A DNA stretch of 14,814 bases from Clostridiales bacterium (GTDB lineage Bacteria > Bacillota > Clostridia > Christensenellales > Christensenellaceae), in assembly GCA_019420265.1 (NCBI GenBank), contig JAHZHM010000008.1, forward strand, positions 1 through 14,814, written 5' to 3'. A model generated the notes under the pieces. It made no database searches. It saw nothing but the letters and a program-made list of their open reading frames with translations, and was not told the origin of the DNA. The position numbers were made by a program, and so were the translations under genes. Positions 7,180 to 13,223 of the stretch are shown here, piece by piece (position 1 is the first letter of the stretch; each line of letters starts with the position of its first letter).

Positions 7180-8000
7180 AGAAAGTTTTGACGATTGCCG
7201 GCAGCGACTGCAGCGGCGGCGCGGGCATTCAGGCAGATCTGAAAACCATCGCTGCGCACAAGATGTATGGCATGAGCGCCATCCCCGCCCTAACCGCCCA
7301 AAACACCACGGGCGTTTCGGGCATCTTGCAGAGCACGCCGGAATTTCTGGCCAGCCAGCTGGACTGCATTTTTACGGATATTTTTCCGGATGCCGTCAAA
7401 ATTGGCATGGTGGGCAGCGTTCCGCTCATTCGGGTCATCGCGCAAAAACTGCGGGAGTATGCGCCAAAAAGCGTCGTGGTCGACCCCGTCATGGTCTCCA
7501 CCAGCGGCAGCAAGCTGCTGGAAGAGGATGCTGCCGGGGCGCTTTGTAGCGAGCTTTTGCCCTTGGCCACGCTGCTCACCCCCAACCTTCCCGAGGCCGA
7601 AGCGCTCTCCGGCCTGCGCATCCAGAGCGCAGAGGATATGATCGCCGCGGCGCGCAAAATTTCCGAGATTTACCCCAGCGCGATTTTGGTCAAAGGCGGG
7701 CATTCGGGCGGCTCTGCAGACGATCTGCTCTTTGCCGGCGGAGAATGCCACTGGTTCTCTTCGCCCCGCATCCCAACCGAAAATACCCACGGCACTGGCT
7801 GCACACTCTCCAGCGCCATTGCCTGCAATTTGGCCGCCGGCGCCAGCCTGCCCGAGGCTGTCCGGCGCGGCAAGGATTATGTTACCGGCGCACTGATGGA
7901 TGGCATGGATTTGGGCCACGGCAATGGCCCGCTCAACCATTGCTATGCCATGCAGCCCGGCCTGCCCTGGCTGGAAGTATCGCCAGCCTTATCAGAATAG
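7176..8000 (+). CDS. thiD: Hydroxymethylpyrimidine / phosphomethylpyrimidine kinase
   Basis: This 274-aa ribokinase-fold enzyme phosphorylates HMP and HMP-phosphate to HMP-pyrophosphate, the partner substrate of ThiE. The motifs are VLTIAGSDCSGGAGIQADLKT at the N-terminus, ALTAQNTTGV, VVDPVMVSTSGSKLL, LTPNLPEAEALSG, LVKGGHSGG and NTHGTGCTLSSAIA. It overlaps thiE by 4 nt (ATGA), with AGGAGGG at 7164-7170. It is the last gene of the riboswitch-controlled operon and is followed by a terminator. Confidence 0.95.
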
Positions 8001-8016
8001 GCAAGTTTCGTCGACC

Positions 8017-8055
8017 AAAAGAACTGGCATAGCTTTGGCTATGCCGGTCCTTTTT
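8017..8055 (+). terminator. Intrinsic terminator after thiD
   Basis: GGCATAGC (8026-8033), a TTTG loop and GCTATGCC (8038-8045). Further pairs extend the stem downwards to an AAAA/TTTT base, with a T6 run at 8051-8056. The A-tract on the left may also let it serve the convergent TetR-family gene. Confidence 0.85.
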
Positions 8056-8071
8056 TCGCCGCCTGCAAACA

Positions 8072-8602
8072 TTACCTTTGCAGGCGCCCTTGATATTCTT
8101 TTTTTATGATTTCCTCCATTTCTTCCGGCGTCTCCTTGCATCCGCTCTCCAGCCACAATTTCACAATGGCATTCAATCCGTTTTTAAAAAATTCGATATG
8201 GTAGTGAATATGCTTATTGTCAAAATATTCTCTGGCCTGCTGCGTATCATATAATTCAATCGGGTGCTTGCTGTCATACCCGAGTTTGAAATAAGTGCGA
8301 TAAAACAATTGGTTGCTTTGTATATGGCGAAACAGCTTCAGATAATCATTGCTGTTAAACCCGCCTTCCATCTCTTCTTCATATAGCTGCATGACATCCT
8401 TTTCTAAATTTTCTTTTATTTTCTCTGCCAATTCATAGATATCTGCATAATTTGCATAAAAAGTACTTCGATTCAGCCCGCTCTTTTTGCATATTTCGGA
8501 TACAGTAATTTCGCCCAGCTCTTTTGCCTGCAATAATTCGATAAAAGCTTTTTCTATGCGCTCTATCGAAGCTCTCCGCCGCCGATTATTTTTTGTATTC
8601 AC
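8072..8602 (-). CDS. TetR/AcrR-family transcriptional regulator
   Basis: This 176-aa regulator has an N-terminal helix-turn-helix, IEKAFIELLQAKELGEITVSEICKKSGLNRSTFYANYADIYEL (about 16-58). The C-terminal ligand/dimer domain resembles the DhaS-type TetR C-terminal family (LFRHIQSNQLFYRTYF, then a helix with FFKNGLNAIVKLWLESG). The start is a GTG at 8602-8600, because AAAGGAG sits 6 nt upstream on the complement and the nearby ATG is out of frame and hits a stop. It is divergent from a membrane-protein cluster. An 11-bp inverted repeat overlaps both promoters, so repression of that cluster and of itself is the expected mode. The ligand is unknown. Confidence 0.9.
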   Translation of the reverse strand: MNTKNNRRRRASIERIEKAFIELLQAKELGEITVSEICKKSGLNRSTFYANYADIYELAEKIKENLEKDVMQLYEEEMEGGFNSNDYLKLFRHIQSNQLFYRTYFKLGYDSKHPIELYDTQQAREYFDNKHIHYHIEFFKNGLNAIVKLWLESGCKETPEEMEEIIKKEYQGRLQR

Positions 8603-8646
8603 CGCATACTCCTTTATTATTCCAACACTTATACAAATATTGATGA

Positions 8647-8676
8647 TTGCTTTCTTTTCTTTCTCAATACTATACT
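8647..8676 (+). promoter_or_regulatory. Putative promoter of the membrane-protein cluster
   Basis: TTGCTT (8647-8652), an 18-bp spacer and TATACT (8671-8676). The predicted start near 8683 places the inverted repeat 8685-8710 at the very beginning of the transcript. Confidence 0.55.
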
Positions 8677-8697
8677 ATAACTACATTAAAACAACAA
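8669..8697 (-). promoter_or_regulatory. Putative promoter of the TetR-family gene
   Basis: On the complement TTGTTG (8697-8692) is 17 bp from TATAGT (8674-8669). The -35 lies inside the left arm of the inverted repeat, which fits autorepression. Confidence 0.5.
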
Positions 8698-8710
8698 CAG
8701 TTGTTTTAAT
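8685..8710. promoter_or_regulatory. Operator-like inverted repeat
   Basis: This is a perfect 11-bp inverted repeat, ATTAAAACAAC and GTTGTTTTAAT, with a 4-nt AACA spacer. It lies between the divergent TetR-family gene and the membrane-protein cluster. Its size and position are those of a TetR-family operator. In RNA it would also form a hairpin just ahead of the AAGGAGG ribosome site (8713-8719). Confidence 0.72.
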
Positions 8711-8727
8711 AAAAGGAGGTATGATAT

Positions 8728-9099
8728 ATGAAAAAGAGCAGTTTTACCGCGCTTATTTTAGGAACAATCAGCGGGATGCTGTTTGCGCTTGGCATGTGTA
8801 TGGTGCTGATTCCGGAGTGGAATGCCAGGCAGCCGGGCATCATCTTTGGCGGAATCGGCATAGCGCTTGCCCTGGCAACGCTGATCGTCTGGAGAAAAAT
8901 GGAACACAAAAAGCCCATTCGCCTCTCTGGCCGGGCGACTTTTGCCATTCTCGTTGGCATGATCGGAGCACTAGCGCTGGGCATTGGCATGTGTTTTAGC
9001 ATGGTTTGGGGAAAAATGGTTTTGGGCATTGTGCTTGGCCTTCTTGGCATCCTGATCCTGCTGAGCCTGATTCCACTTATCAAAGGGCTGAAAGAGTGA
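8728..9099 (+). CDS. Small four-helix membrane protein with internal duplication
   Basis: This 123-aa protein has four predicted transmembrane helices (about 6-27, 37-55, 71-92, 95-117). The two halves look like copies of one helical hairpin: LFALGMCMVL at 18-27 and ALGIGMCFSM at 83-92 align with an offset of about 65 residues. In each half a GIIFGGIGIAL- or GIVLGLLGILI-type glycine-rich helix follows. I know no function for this family. AAGGAGG ends 8 nt before the ATG, directly after the operator-like repeat, so the divergent TetR-family protein probably controls it. The next gene overlaps its stop (GTGA). Confidence 0.83.
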   Translation: MKKSSFTALILGTISGMLFALGMCMVLIPEWNARQPGIIFGGIGIALALATLIVWRKMEHKKPIRLSGRATFAILVGMIGALALGIGMCFSMVWGKMVLGIVLGLLGILILLSLIPLIKGLKE

Positions 9100-9776
9100 A
9101 TCAAAACTGCCCATCCGAACGGCAAAAGCGCATCATGAAAACTCCATATAGACGGATCACTTTTTCTACTTGGATTTCTCTTCTCATCAATCTTGCCTAT
9201 GCCATCTATCATGGTGCGCTTGGGGTGCTGACCTTATCGTCATGGTTTACGGCGATGTGCGTCTACTATATCATTTTGAGCATCCTCCGCATATCTGCTG
9301 TTATTTGCCTATGCAAGAAAAGCGCGGCATCATCCATAGATGCGCAATATTTTGCCATTCGGTTATCTGGGGGATTGCTCGTGCTGCTCAGCTTTGCCTT
9401 ATCCGCCGCTCTCTTTATCAGTTTGCGGCAAAATATTGTTTTCAAACATGGCTCTATCACCATGATTACCATTGCGTCCTACACATTCTATAAAATTGCA
9501 GCAGCTATCGCTTGGGCGGTCAAACAGAAAAGGCCCTCATCGCCGCTTTTTTTAGTGTTCCGCCGCATTAGATATGCAGAAGTAGCCGCATCGGTCATCA
9601 CCTTGCAGCGCTCCATGGTTGCGACATTCGGCTCGCCTATGAAAAGCTCCTCATTTTTTATCATGGATAGCATCACTGGAGCGCTTGTCTGTTTGTTTAT
9701 CTTTTCGCTTGGAATCAATCTAATCACAAAAAGGAGAAAATATTATGGCAAAATCAAAGCTTATAAAAGCCAATGA
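9096..9776 (+). CDS. Multi-pass membrane protein of unknown function
   Basis: This 226-aa integral membrane protein has about five to six hydrophobic segments (roughly 24-44, 52-72, 91-111, 119-142, 190-209, and a weaker one near 160-176) and a Lys/Arg-rich C-terminus (TKRRKYYGKIKAYKSQ). I do not recognise a functional motif. The chosen start is a GTG overlapping the previous stop (GTGA), with AAAGGG about 8 nt upstream. The alternative is the ATG at 9135 (213 aa, MKTPYRRITFSTWISL), which lacks a clear ribosome site but starts closer to the first helix. Its 3' end overlaps the next small gene by 32 nt. It probably works with the neighbouring 123-aa and 63-aa proteins. Confidence 0.78.
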   Translation: MNQNCPSERQKRIMKTPYRRITFSTWISLLINLAYAIYHGALGVLTLSSWFTAMCVYYIILSILRISAVICLCKKSAASSIDAQYFAIRLSGGLLVLLSFALSAALFISLRQNIVFKHGSITMITIASYTFYKIAAAIAWAVKQKRPSSPLFLVFRRIRYAEVAASVITLQRSMVATFGSPMKSSSFFIMDSITGALVCLFIFSLGINLITKRRKYYGKIKAYKSQ

Positions 9777-9936
9777 AAAAATCGCAGAAAAGGTTGTCGG
9801 CACTTTTGAAAAAATAGAAAGCGGAGTCGTAAAAGGCTATACTAAAATAGAAGATGCCTTTGTCGATCGCTATCTCACAAAAGACGGCGAGAGCATATCC
9901 GAGGCAAAAGAACGGCTAAAAAACGAGCTCAAATAA
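9745..9936 (+). CDS. Small charged helical protein (63 aa)
   Basis: This short lysine/glutamate-rich protein has no membrane segment and no cysteine. It is almost entirely helix-forming, with a repeating pattern KIAEKVVGTFEKIESGVVKGYTKIEDAFVDRYL that suggests one or two amphipathic helices. It starts 32 nt inside the end of the preceding membrane-protein gene, with AAAGGAG upstream (9730-9736), so it is very probably translated from the same mRNA. I believe similar small proteins accompany such membrane proteins in other Clostridia, but that is memory, not a search. The function is unknown; it could be a cytoplasmic partner of the membrane proteins. Confidence 0.72.
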   Translation: MAKSKLIKANEKIAEKVVGTFEKIESGVVKGYTKIEDAFVDRYLTKDGESISEAKERLKNELK

Positions 9937-9988
9937 GATTTCACAGTCGTGGCACGCTATCCATCTGCCTATCGGCTCTCCTTCGCAT

Positions 9989-10017
9989 TTGACATTCCAC
10001 ATTTTTCGCCGTACACT
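9989..10017 (+). promoter_or_regulatory. Near-consensus promoter of the patatin gene
   Basis: A perfect -35 TTGACA (9989-9994), a 17-bp spacer and TACACT (10012-10017). Transcription would begin near 10024, at the AGGAG ribosome site (10024-10028), leaving only about 12 nt of leader. Confidence 0.75.
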
Positions 10018-10035
10018 TTTTGCAGGAGAGTTGCT

Positions 10036-10956
10036 ATGATTCAGATATCGCGTGCAGAAAAATGGAACAGCGCCCGTTTGGGGCTGGTTTTGGCCGGGGG
10101 CGGCGCCAAGGGGGCCTATCAGGCAGGGGTCATCCAGGCGCTCTATGAGCTGGATATTGCGGACAAGGTGTGCGCCGTCTCGGGCACTTCCGTGGGCGCG
10201 CTCAATACGCTGGCCTTTGCCCTGGGGCGAAAAGAACTTTGCCCGGGAGTTTGGGAAAATATCGGGTTTAAAGATGTGCTGGTGCGCTCGGATAAGGAGG
10301 AGCGCACCCGTCTGCGCCAGCTTTGGCGCGAACTTTCCGCCCAGGGCATTCGTCTTCGGGATTTTGACGCGATTTTGGAGTATATCTCCAAAGAGGGCAA
10401 AAGCCTCTTTACCCAGCAGGGCCTAAAGGCCATGCTGGAGCGGGAACTGGATTGCGCTGCTCTGCGGCGATCCCGCCCGGCGCTTTATGTCTGCGCCTAC
10501 AACATCGCCCAGGGGCGCCCGGAGTATCTTGCGCTCAAATCGCTAGCGGATGCGGAGATCATCCAGGCAACGCTGGCCTCCTGCGCCATCCCCTACGTCT
10601 TCCCGCCTGTGCAGGTGCGCGGCAAAGCCTATGCGGATGGCGGCATCAATATCCGCGCCTACCCCTCGGCCAACGCGGATAACACCCCGCTTTTGCCGCT
10701 GCTCAGCCATGATCTGGATGCTGTTTTCGTGGTGCATTTGCAGCCAGATGCGCCGGACTGCACCGCTCCGGAAGGGGGCCCGCAAATCGTAAACCTGCAC
10801 CCCTCGGCATCGCTCGAGCCCGTCAAGGGAACGGGCGCGATGAACTTTTCCCGCAGCGCCATCGATGGCCATATGCGGCTGGGTTACCACGATACGCTCT
10901 GCGCCTTGGCGCCGGTCATCTTTTCCTACCTCTGCCCGGAAGAGCCAAAAGCATAA
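10036..10956 (+). CDS. Patatin-like phospholipase family protein
   Basis: This 306-aa serine hydrolase is of the patatin/RssA type. The oxyanion-hole motif is LVLAGGGAKGAYQAG (18-31). The nucleophile is S52 in GTSVG (50-54). The dyad aspartate is D201 in ADGG (200-203). Patatin-like enzymes cleave acyl esters of membrane lipids; the substrate here is not known. There is no signal peptide, so a cytoplasmic or membrane-surface location is expected. The start is the ATG with AGGAG at 10024-10028. The in-frame GTG at 9949 is rejected because the strong promoter lies downstream of it. The gene is monocistronic, ending in a good terminator. Confidence 0.9.
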   Translation: MIQISRAEKWNSARLGLVLAGGGAKGAYQAGVIQALYELDIADKVCAVSGTSVGALNTLAFALGRKELCPGVWENIGFKDVLVRSDKEERTRLRQLWRELSAQGIRLRDFDAILEYISKEGKSLFTQQGLKAMLERELDCAALRRSRPALYVCAYNIAQGRPEYLALKSLADAEIIQATLASCAIPYVFPPVQVRGKAYADGGINIRAYPSANADNTPLLPLLSHDLDAVFVVHLQPDAPDCTAPEGGPQIVNLHPSASLEPVKGTGAMNFSRSAIDGHMRLGYHDTLCALAPVIFSYLCPEEPKA

Positions 10957-10960
10957 ATCC

Positions 10961-10995
10961 CACCCCGCTCTCTTTGCCTGCGGGGTGTATTTTTT
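10961..10995 (+). terminator. Intrinsic terminator after the patatin gene
   Basis: CACCCCGC (10961-10968) pairs perfectly with GCGGGGTG (10980-10987) across an 11-nt loop. TATTTTTTG follows. Confidence 0.87.
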
Positions 10996-11005
10996 GCCCG
11001 TTTTT

Positions 11006-11014
11006 TGCTATCAT
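11006..11014 (+). promoter_or_regulatory. Possible extended -10 promoter of the asparaginase-start ORF
   Basis: TGc-TATCAT (11006-11014) lies 21 nt before the ATG at 11035. No convincing -35 is visible, because that place is taken by the preceding terminator. AAAGGAGG (11020-11027) is the ribosome site. Confidence 0.4.
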
Positions 11015-11034
11015 AAGAAAAAAGGAGGCAGACG

Positions 11035-11412
11035 ATGAAGAAAATTCTCATGATTGCCACGGGCGGGACCATCGCTTCCCGGCGGATGGGCGGCGGGCTG
11101 GAGCCGCTGCTGACTTCCCAGGAGGTTTTGCAATATGTGCCCGGCGTGCAGGAGTTTTGCACAGTGGATACCTTGCAGCTTTTCAATTTAGACAGCACGA
11201 ATATCTGGCCCGGGCACTGGCTGAAAATCGTCGCGGCCATTGCAGAGCATTTTGATGCCTACGACGGCTTCGTCATCTGCCACGGGACGGACACCATGGC
11301 CTATACGGCCGCCGCCCTTTCCTATCTCATCCAAAACTGCCCCAAACCCATCGTCATCACCGGGGCGCAGAAGCCCATCGATTTGGAGATTACCGACGCC
11401 AAGACCAACCTG
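11035..11412 (+). pseudogene. ansA: 5' fragment of a type I L-asparaginase gene
   Basis: The first nucleophile motif is IATGGTIAS (7-15; T12 in TGGTI). The second catalytic motif is ICHGTDTM (81-88; T85, D86). [20 protein letters not shown] (107-126) is the normal lead-in to the family's next conserved block. After N125-L126 the family sequence, normally continuing towards the C-terminal domain of a ~330-aa protein, stops and PGK sequence takes over. Asparaginase hydrolyses L-asparagine to aspartate and ammonia; this piece should be inactive alone. Codon use here (TTG, TTA, AAA, GAT) resembles the genes to the left. The symbol is by family likeness; the subtype is not certain. Confidence 0.8.
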
Positions 11413-12381
11413 ACGCTCAAGCGCGTTGCCGTCCGCTTTGCCGAGCTGCTCGGAAAGCCGGTCGAGTTCGCCGAGGATACCATCGGCCCCGACGCCAAGG
11501 CGAAGGCCGCCGCGCTCAAGCCGGGCCAGGTCCTGCTGCTTGAGAACACCCGCTTTGATCCCCGCGAGGAGAAGAACGATCCCGAGTTCGCCAAGGAGCT
11601 CGCTTCCATGGCGGATGTGTACGTTTCCGACGCGTTCGGCGCGGTGCACCGCGCTCACGCCTCCACCGCCGGCGTTGCGGACTATCTGCCCGCGTACTGC
11701 GGCTTCCTCGTGGAGAAGGAGCTGACCGCTCTCGGCGGCGCGATGGACGATCCCAAGCGCCCGCTCGTGGCCGTTCTCGGCGGCGCGAAGGTCGCCGACA
11801 AGCTGGCCGTGATCGAAAACCTGCTCAAGAAGGCCGACACGCTCGTCATCGGCGGCGGCATGGCGTTCACGTTCCTTAAGGCCAAGGGCTACGAGACCGG
11901 CGCCTCCCTGCTCGACGAGGAGAAGATCGACTACTGCAAGAACATGCTCGCCAAGGCGGAAGAGTCCGGCGTGAAGCTGCTGCTGCCGGTGGACGTCGTC
12001 GTTGCCGACAAGTTCGCCGCGGACGCGGAGAGCAAGGTCGTCGCCGCGGACGCCATTCCCGCCGGCTGGATGGGTCTGGACATCGGGCCCGAGACGCAGA
12101 AGCTCTTCGGCGAGGCCGTGAAGAACGCCGGTACCGTTATCTGGAACGGCCCCATGGGCGTCTTTGAATTCCCGAAATTTGCCAAGGGCACCGAGGCCGT
12201 CGCCGCGGCAATGGCGGAGTGCCAGGGCGTCACGGTCGTCGGCGGCGGCGACAGCGCCAGCGCCATCGAGAAGATGGGCTATGCCGACAAGGTGACCCAC
12301 GTTTCCACCGGCGGCGGCGCGTCGCTCGAATTCATGGAAGGCAAGGAGCTGCCCGGCGTGGCCTGCCTGCTCGACAAGTAA
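11035..12381 (+). CDS. Chimeric ORF: asparaginase N-terminus fused in frame to a truncated phosphoglycerate kinase
   Basis: This 448-aa frame reads as two unrelated enzymes. Residues 1 to about 126 are type I L-asparaginase; residues about 127-448 are phosphoglycerate kinase. No linker separates them. The kinase sequence begins mid-domain at [21 protein letters not shown], which in normal PGK follows the first ~70-80 residues. Neither half can be a complete enzyme: the asparaginase lacks about 200 C-terminal residues, and the kinase lacks its substrate-binding N-terminal motifs. The start has AAAGGAGG at 11020-11027. Codon use changes at the join. Either the assembly has joined two loci, or a deletion/recombination made a real fusion. 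I favour the former. The frame is open, but the product should not be called asparaginase or Pgk without checking. Confidence 0.85.
   Translation: MKKILMIATGGTIASRRMGGGLEPLLTSQEVLQYVPGVQEFCTVDTLQLFNLDSTNIWPGHWLKIVAAIAEHFDAYDGFVICHGTDTMAYTAAALSYLIQNCPKPIVITGAQKPIDLEITDAKTNLTLKRVAVRFAELLGKPVEFAEDTIGPDAKAKAAALKPGQVLLLENTRFDPREEKNDPEFAKELASMADVYVSDAFGAVHRAHASTAGVADYLPAYCGFLVEKELTALGGAMDDPKRPLVAVLGGAKVADKLAVIENLLKKADTLVIGGGMAFTFLKAKGYETGASLLDEEKIDYCKNMLAKAEESGVKLLLPVDVVVADKFAADAESKVVAADAIPAGWMGLDIGPETQKLFGEAVKNAGTVIWNGPMGVFEFPKFAKGTEAVAAAMAECQGVTVVGGGDSASAIEKMGYADKVTHVSTGGGASLEFMEGKELPGVACLLDK
11413..12381 (+). pseudogene. pgk: Phosphoglycerate kinase lacking its N-terminal ~70-80 residues
   Basis: From the join on, the sequence is standard [28 protein letters not shown] (167-191), [41 protein letters not shown] (247-264), [19 protein letters not shown], the nucleotide-site NGPMGVFEF (371-379), VVGGGDSAS and [20 protein letters not shown]. 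Missing are the R-x-D-x-N-x-P substrate loop and the HLGRP motif, which normally lie in the first ~70 residues. Almost every lysine codon is AAG (one AAA seen, near 12174), unlike the genes to the left. It is followed by tpiA and gpmI in the usual clostridial order. A complete pgk, probably preceded by gap, is expected in the true source genome. Confidence 0.85.
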
Positions 12382-12390
12382 TTTTTCACC

Positions 12391-12413
12391 AAAGGGGCGG
12401 GTTCCGCCCCTTT
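12391..12413 (+). other. GC-rich hairpin between pgk and tpiA
   Basis: AAAGGGGCGG (12391-12400) pairs perfectly with CCGCCCCTTT (12404-12413) around a 3-nt loop, 9 nt after the pgk stop. No U-tract follows (TTTGCGCG), so it is more likely a weak attenuator or an mRNA-stabilising/processing hairpin than a full terminator. Confidence 0.6.
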
Positions 12414-12443
12414 GCGCGTATTCACCGAAGGGAGAAAACCGCT

Positions 12444-13220
12444 ATGAACAAGAAATACAGAAAAGTCATCATCGCCGGAAACTGGAAAATGAACCAGCTT
12501 CCCTCGGGCGTAAAGCCGTTCGTCGAGGAGCTGAAAACGAAGCTGCCCGCGGGCATGAACGGGTGCAGCGTCGTTCTCTGCGTCCCGGCGACGCATCTCG
12601 CCGCGCTCGCGCGCGAAAAGGCGCGGCGCATCGGCGTCGGCGCGCAGAACGTCTCCGAGTTCGATAAGGGCGCGCACACCGGCGAGATCAGCGTGGATAT
12701 GATCGCCGATCTCGGCGCGAAGTACTGCATCGTCGGCCACAGCGAGCGCCGCGCGAATAACGGCGACACCGACGAGCTCGTGAACACGAAGGTCCACGCG
12801 CTGCTCGAAAAGGGCATCACCCCGATCGTGTGCGTCGGCGAGTCGCTCTCCGAGCGCGACCGCGATCTCACGATGGAGCGCATCTCCTATCAGGTCAAGG
12901 CGGCGCTGTACGGCCTGACCGCCGAGCAGGTGAAGAAGGTCGTCATCGCCTACGAGCCCATCTGGGCCATCGGCACGGGCCGCACCGCGACCGACGAGCA
13001 GGCGCAGGAGGTCTGCTTCAACATCCGCGAGAATCTCCGCGCGCAGTACGGCGCGCTCGTCTCCCGCAAGGTGTGCATCCTCTACGGCGGCTCCATGAAC
13101 GCGAAAAACTGCGCGGGTCTTCTCGCCCAGCCGGACATCGACGGCGGTCTCATCGGCGGCGCGTCGCTCAAGGTCGAGGACTTTGCCGCGATCATCCGCG
13201 AAGGCTGCAAGGAGGAGTAA
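12444..13220 (+). CDS. tpiA: Triosephosphate isomerase
   Basis: This 258-aa TIM barrel interconverts dihydroxyacetone phosphate and glyceraldehyde 3-phosphate. The active-site residues are all present: N13 and K15 in AGNWKMN, H99 in VGHSERR, E171 in AYEPIWAIGTG. The phosphate-binding YGGSMNAKN and GGLIGGASL follow near the C-terminus. After SERR it reads ANNGDTDE, where many family members have an aromatic pair before G-[ED]-TDE. The start has AAGGGAG (12428-12434) 9 nt upstream; the frame stays open upstream only because of high GC. Gene order pgk-tpiA-gpmI-eno and the 3-nt gap to gpmI show a glycolytic operon. Confidence 0.95.
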   Translation: MNKKYRKVIIAGNWKMNQLPSGVKPFVEELKTKLPAGMNGCSVVLCVPATHLAALAREKARRIGVGAQNVSEFDKGAHTGEISVDMIADLGAKYCIVGHSERRANNGDTDELVNTKVHALLEKGITPIVCVGESLSERDRDLTMERISYQVKAALYGLTAEQVKKVVIAYEPIWAIGTGRTATDEQAQEVCFNIRENLRAQYGALVSRKVCILYGGSMNAKNCAGLLAQPDIDGGLIGGASLKVEDFAAIIREGCKEE

Positions 13221-13223
13221 GCC

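Noticed and set aside
8603..8727. Short A/T-rich repeats (ACAACAACA, TATACTATA) as a possible CRISPR or att remnant
   Set aside because: There is no repeat-spacer periodicity and no recombinase. The pattern is explained by overlapping promoters and an operator.
9949..10035. An N-terminal extension of the patatin protein from a GTG
   Set aside because: A near-consensus promoter lies inside this stretch and AGGAG precedes the ATG at 10036.
11188..12300. A 370-codon open frame on the minus strand across the chimera join
   Set aside because: It is antisense to the asparaginase/pgk frame, low in complexity, without motifs or a ribosome site. It is not evidence for or against the join.
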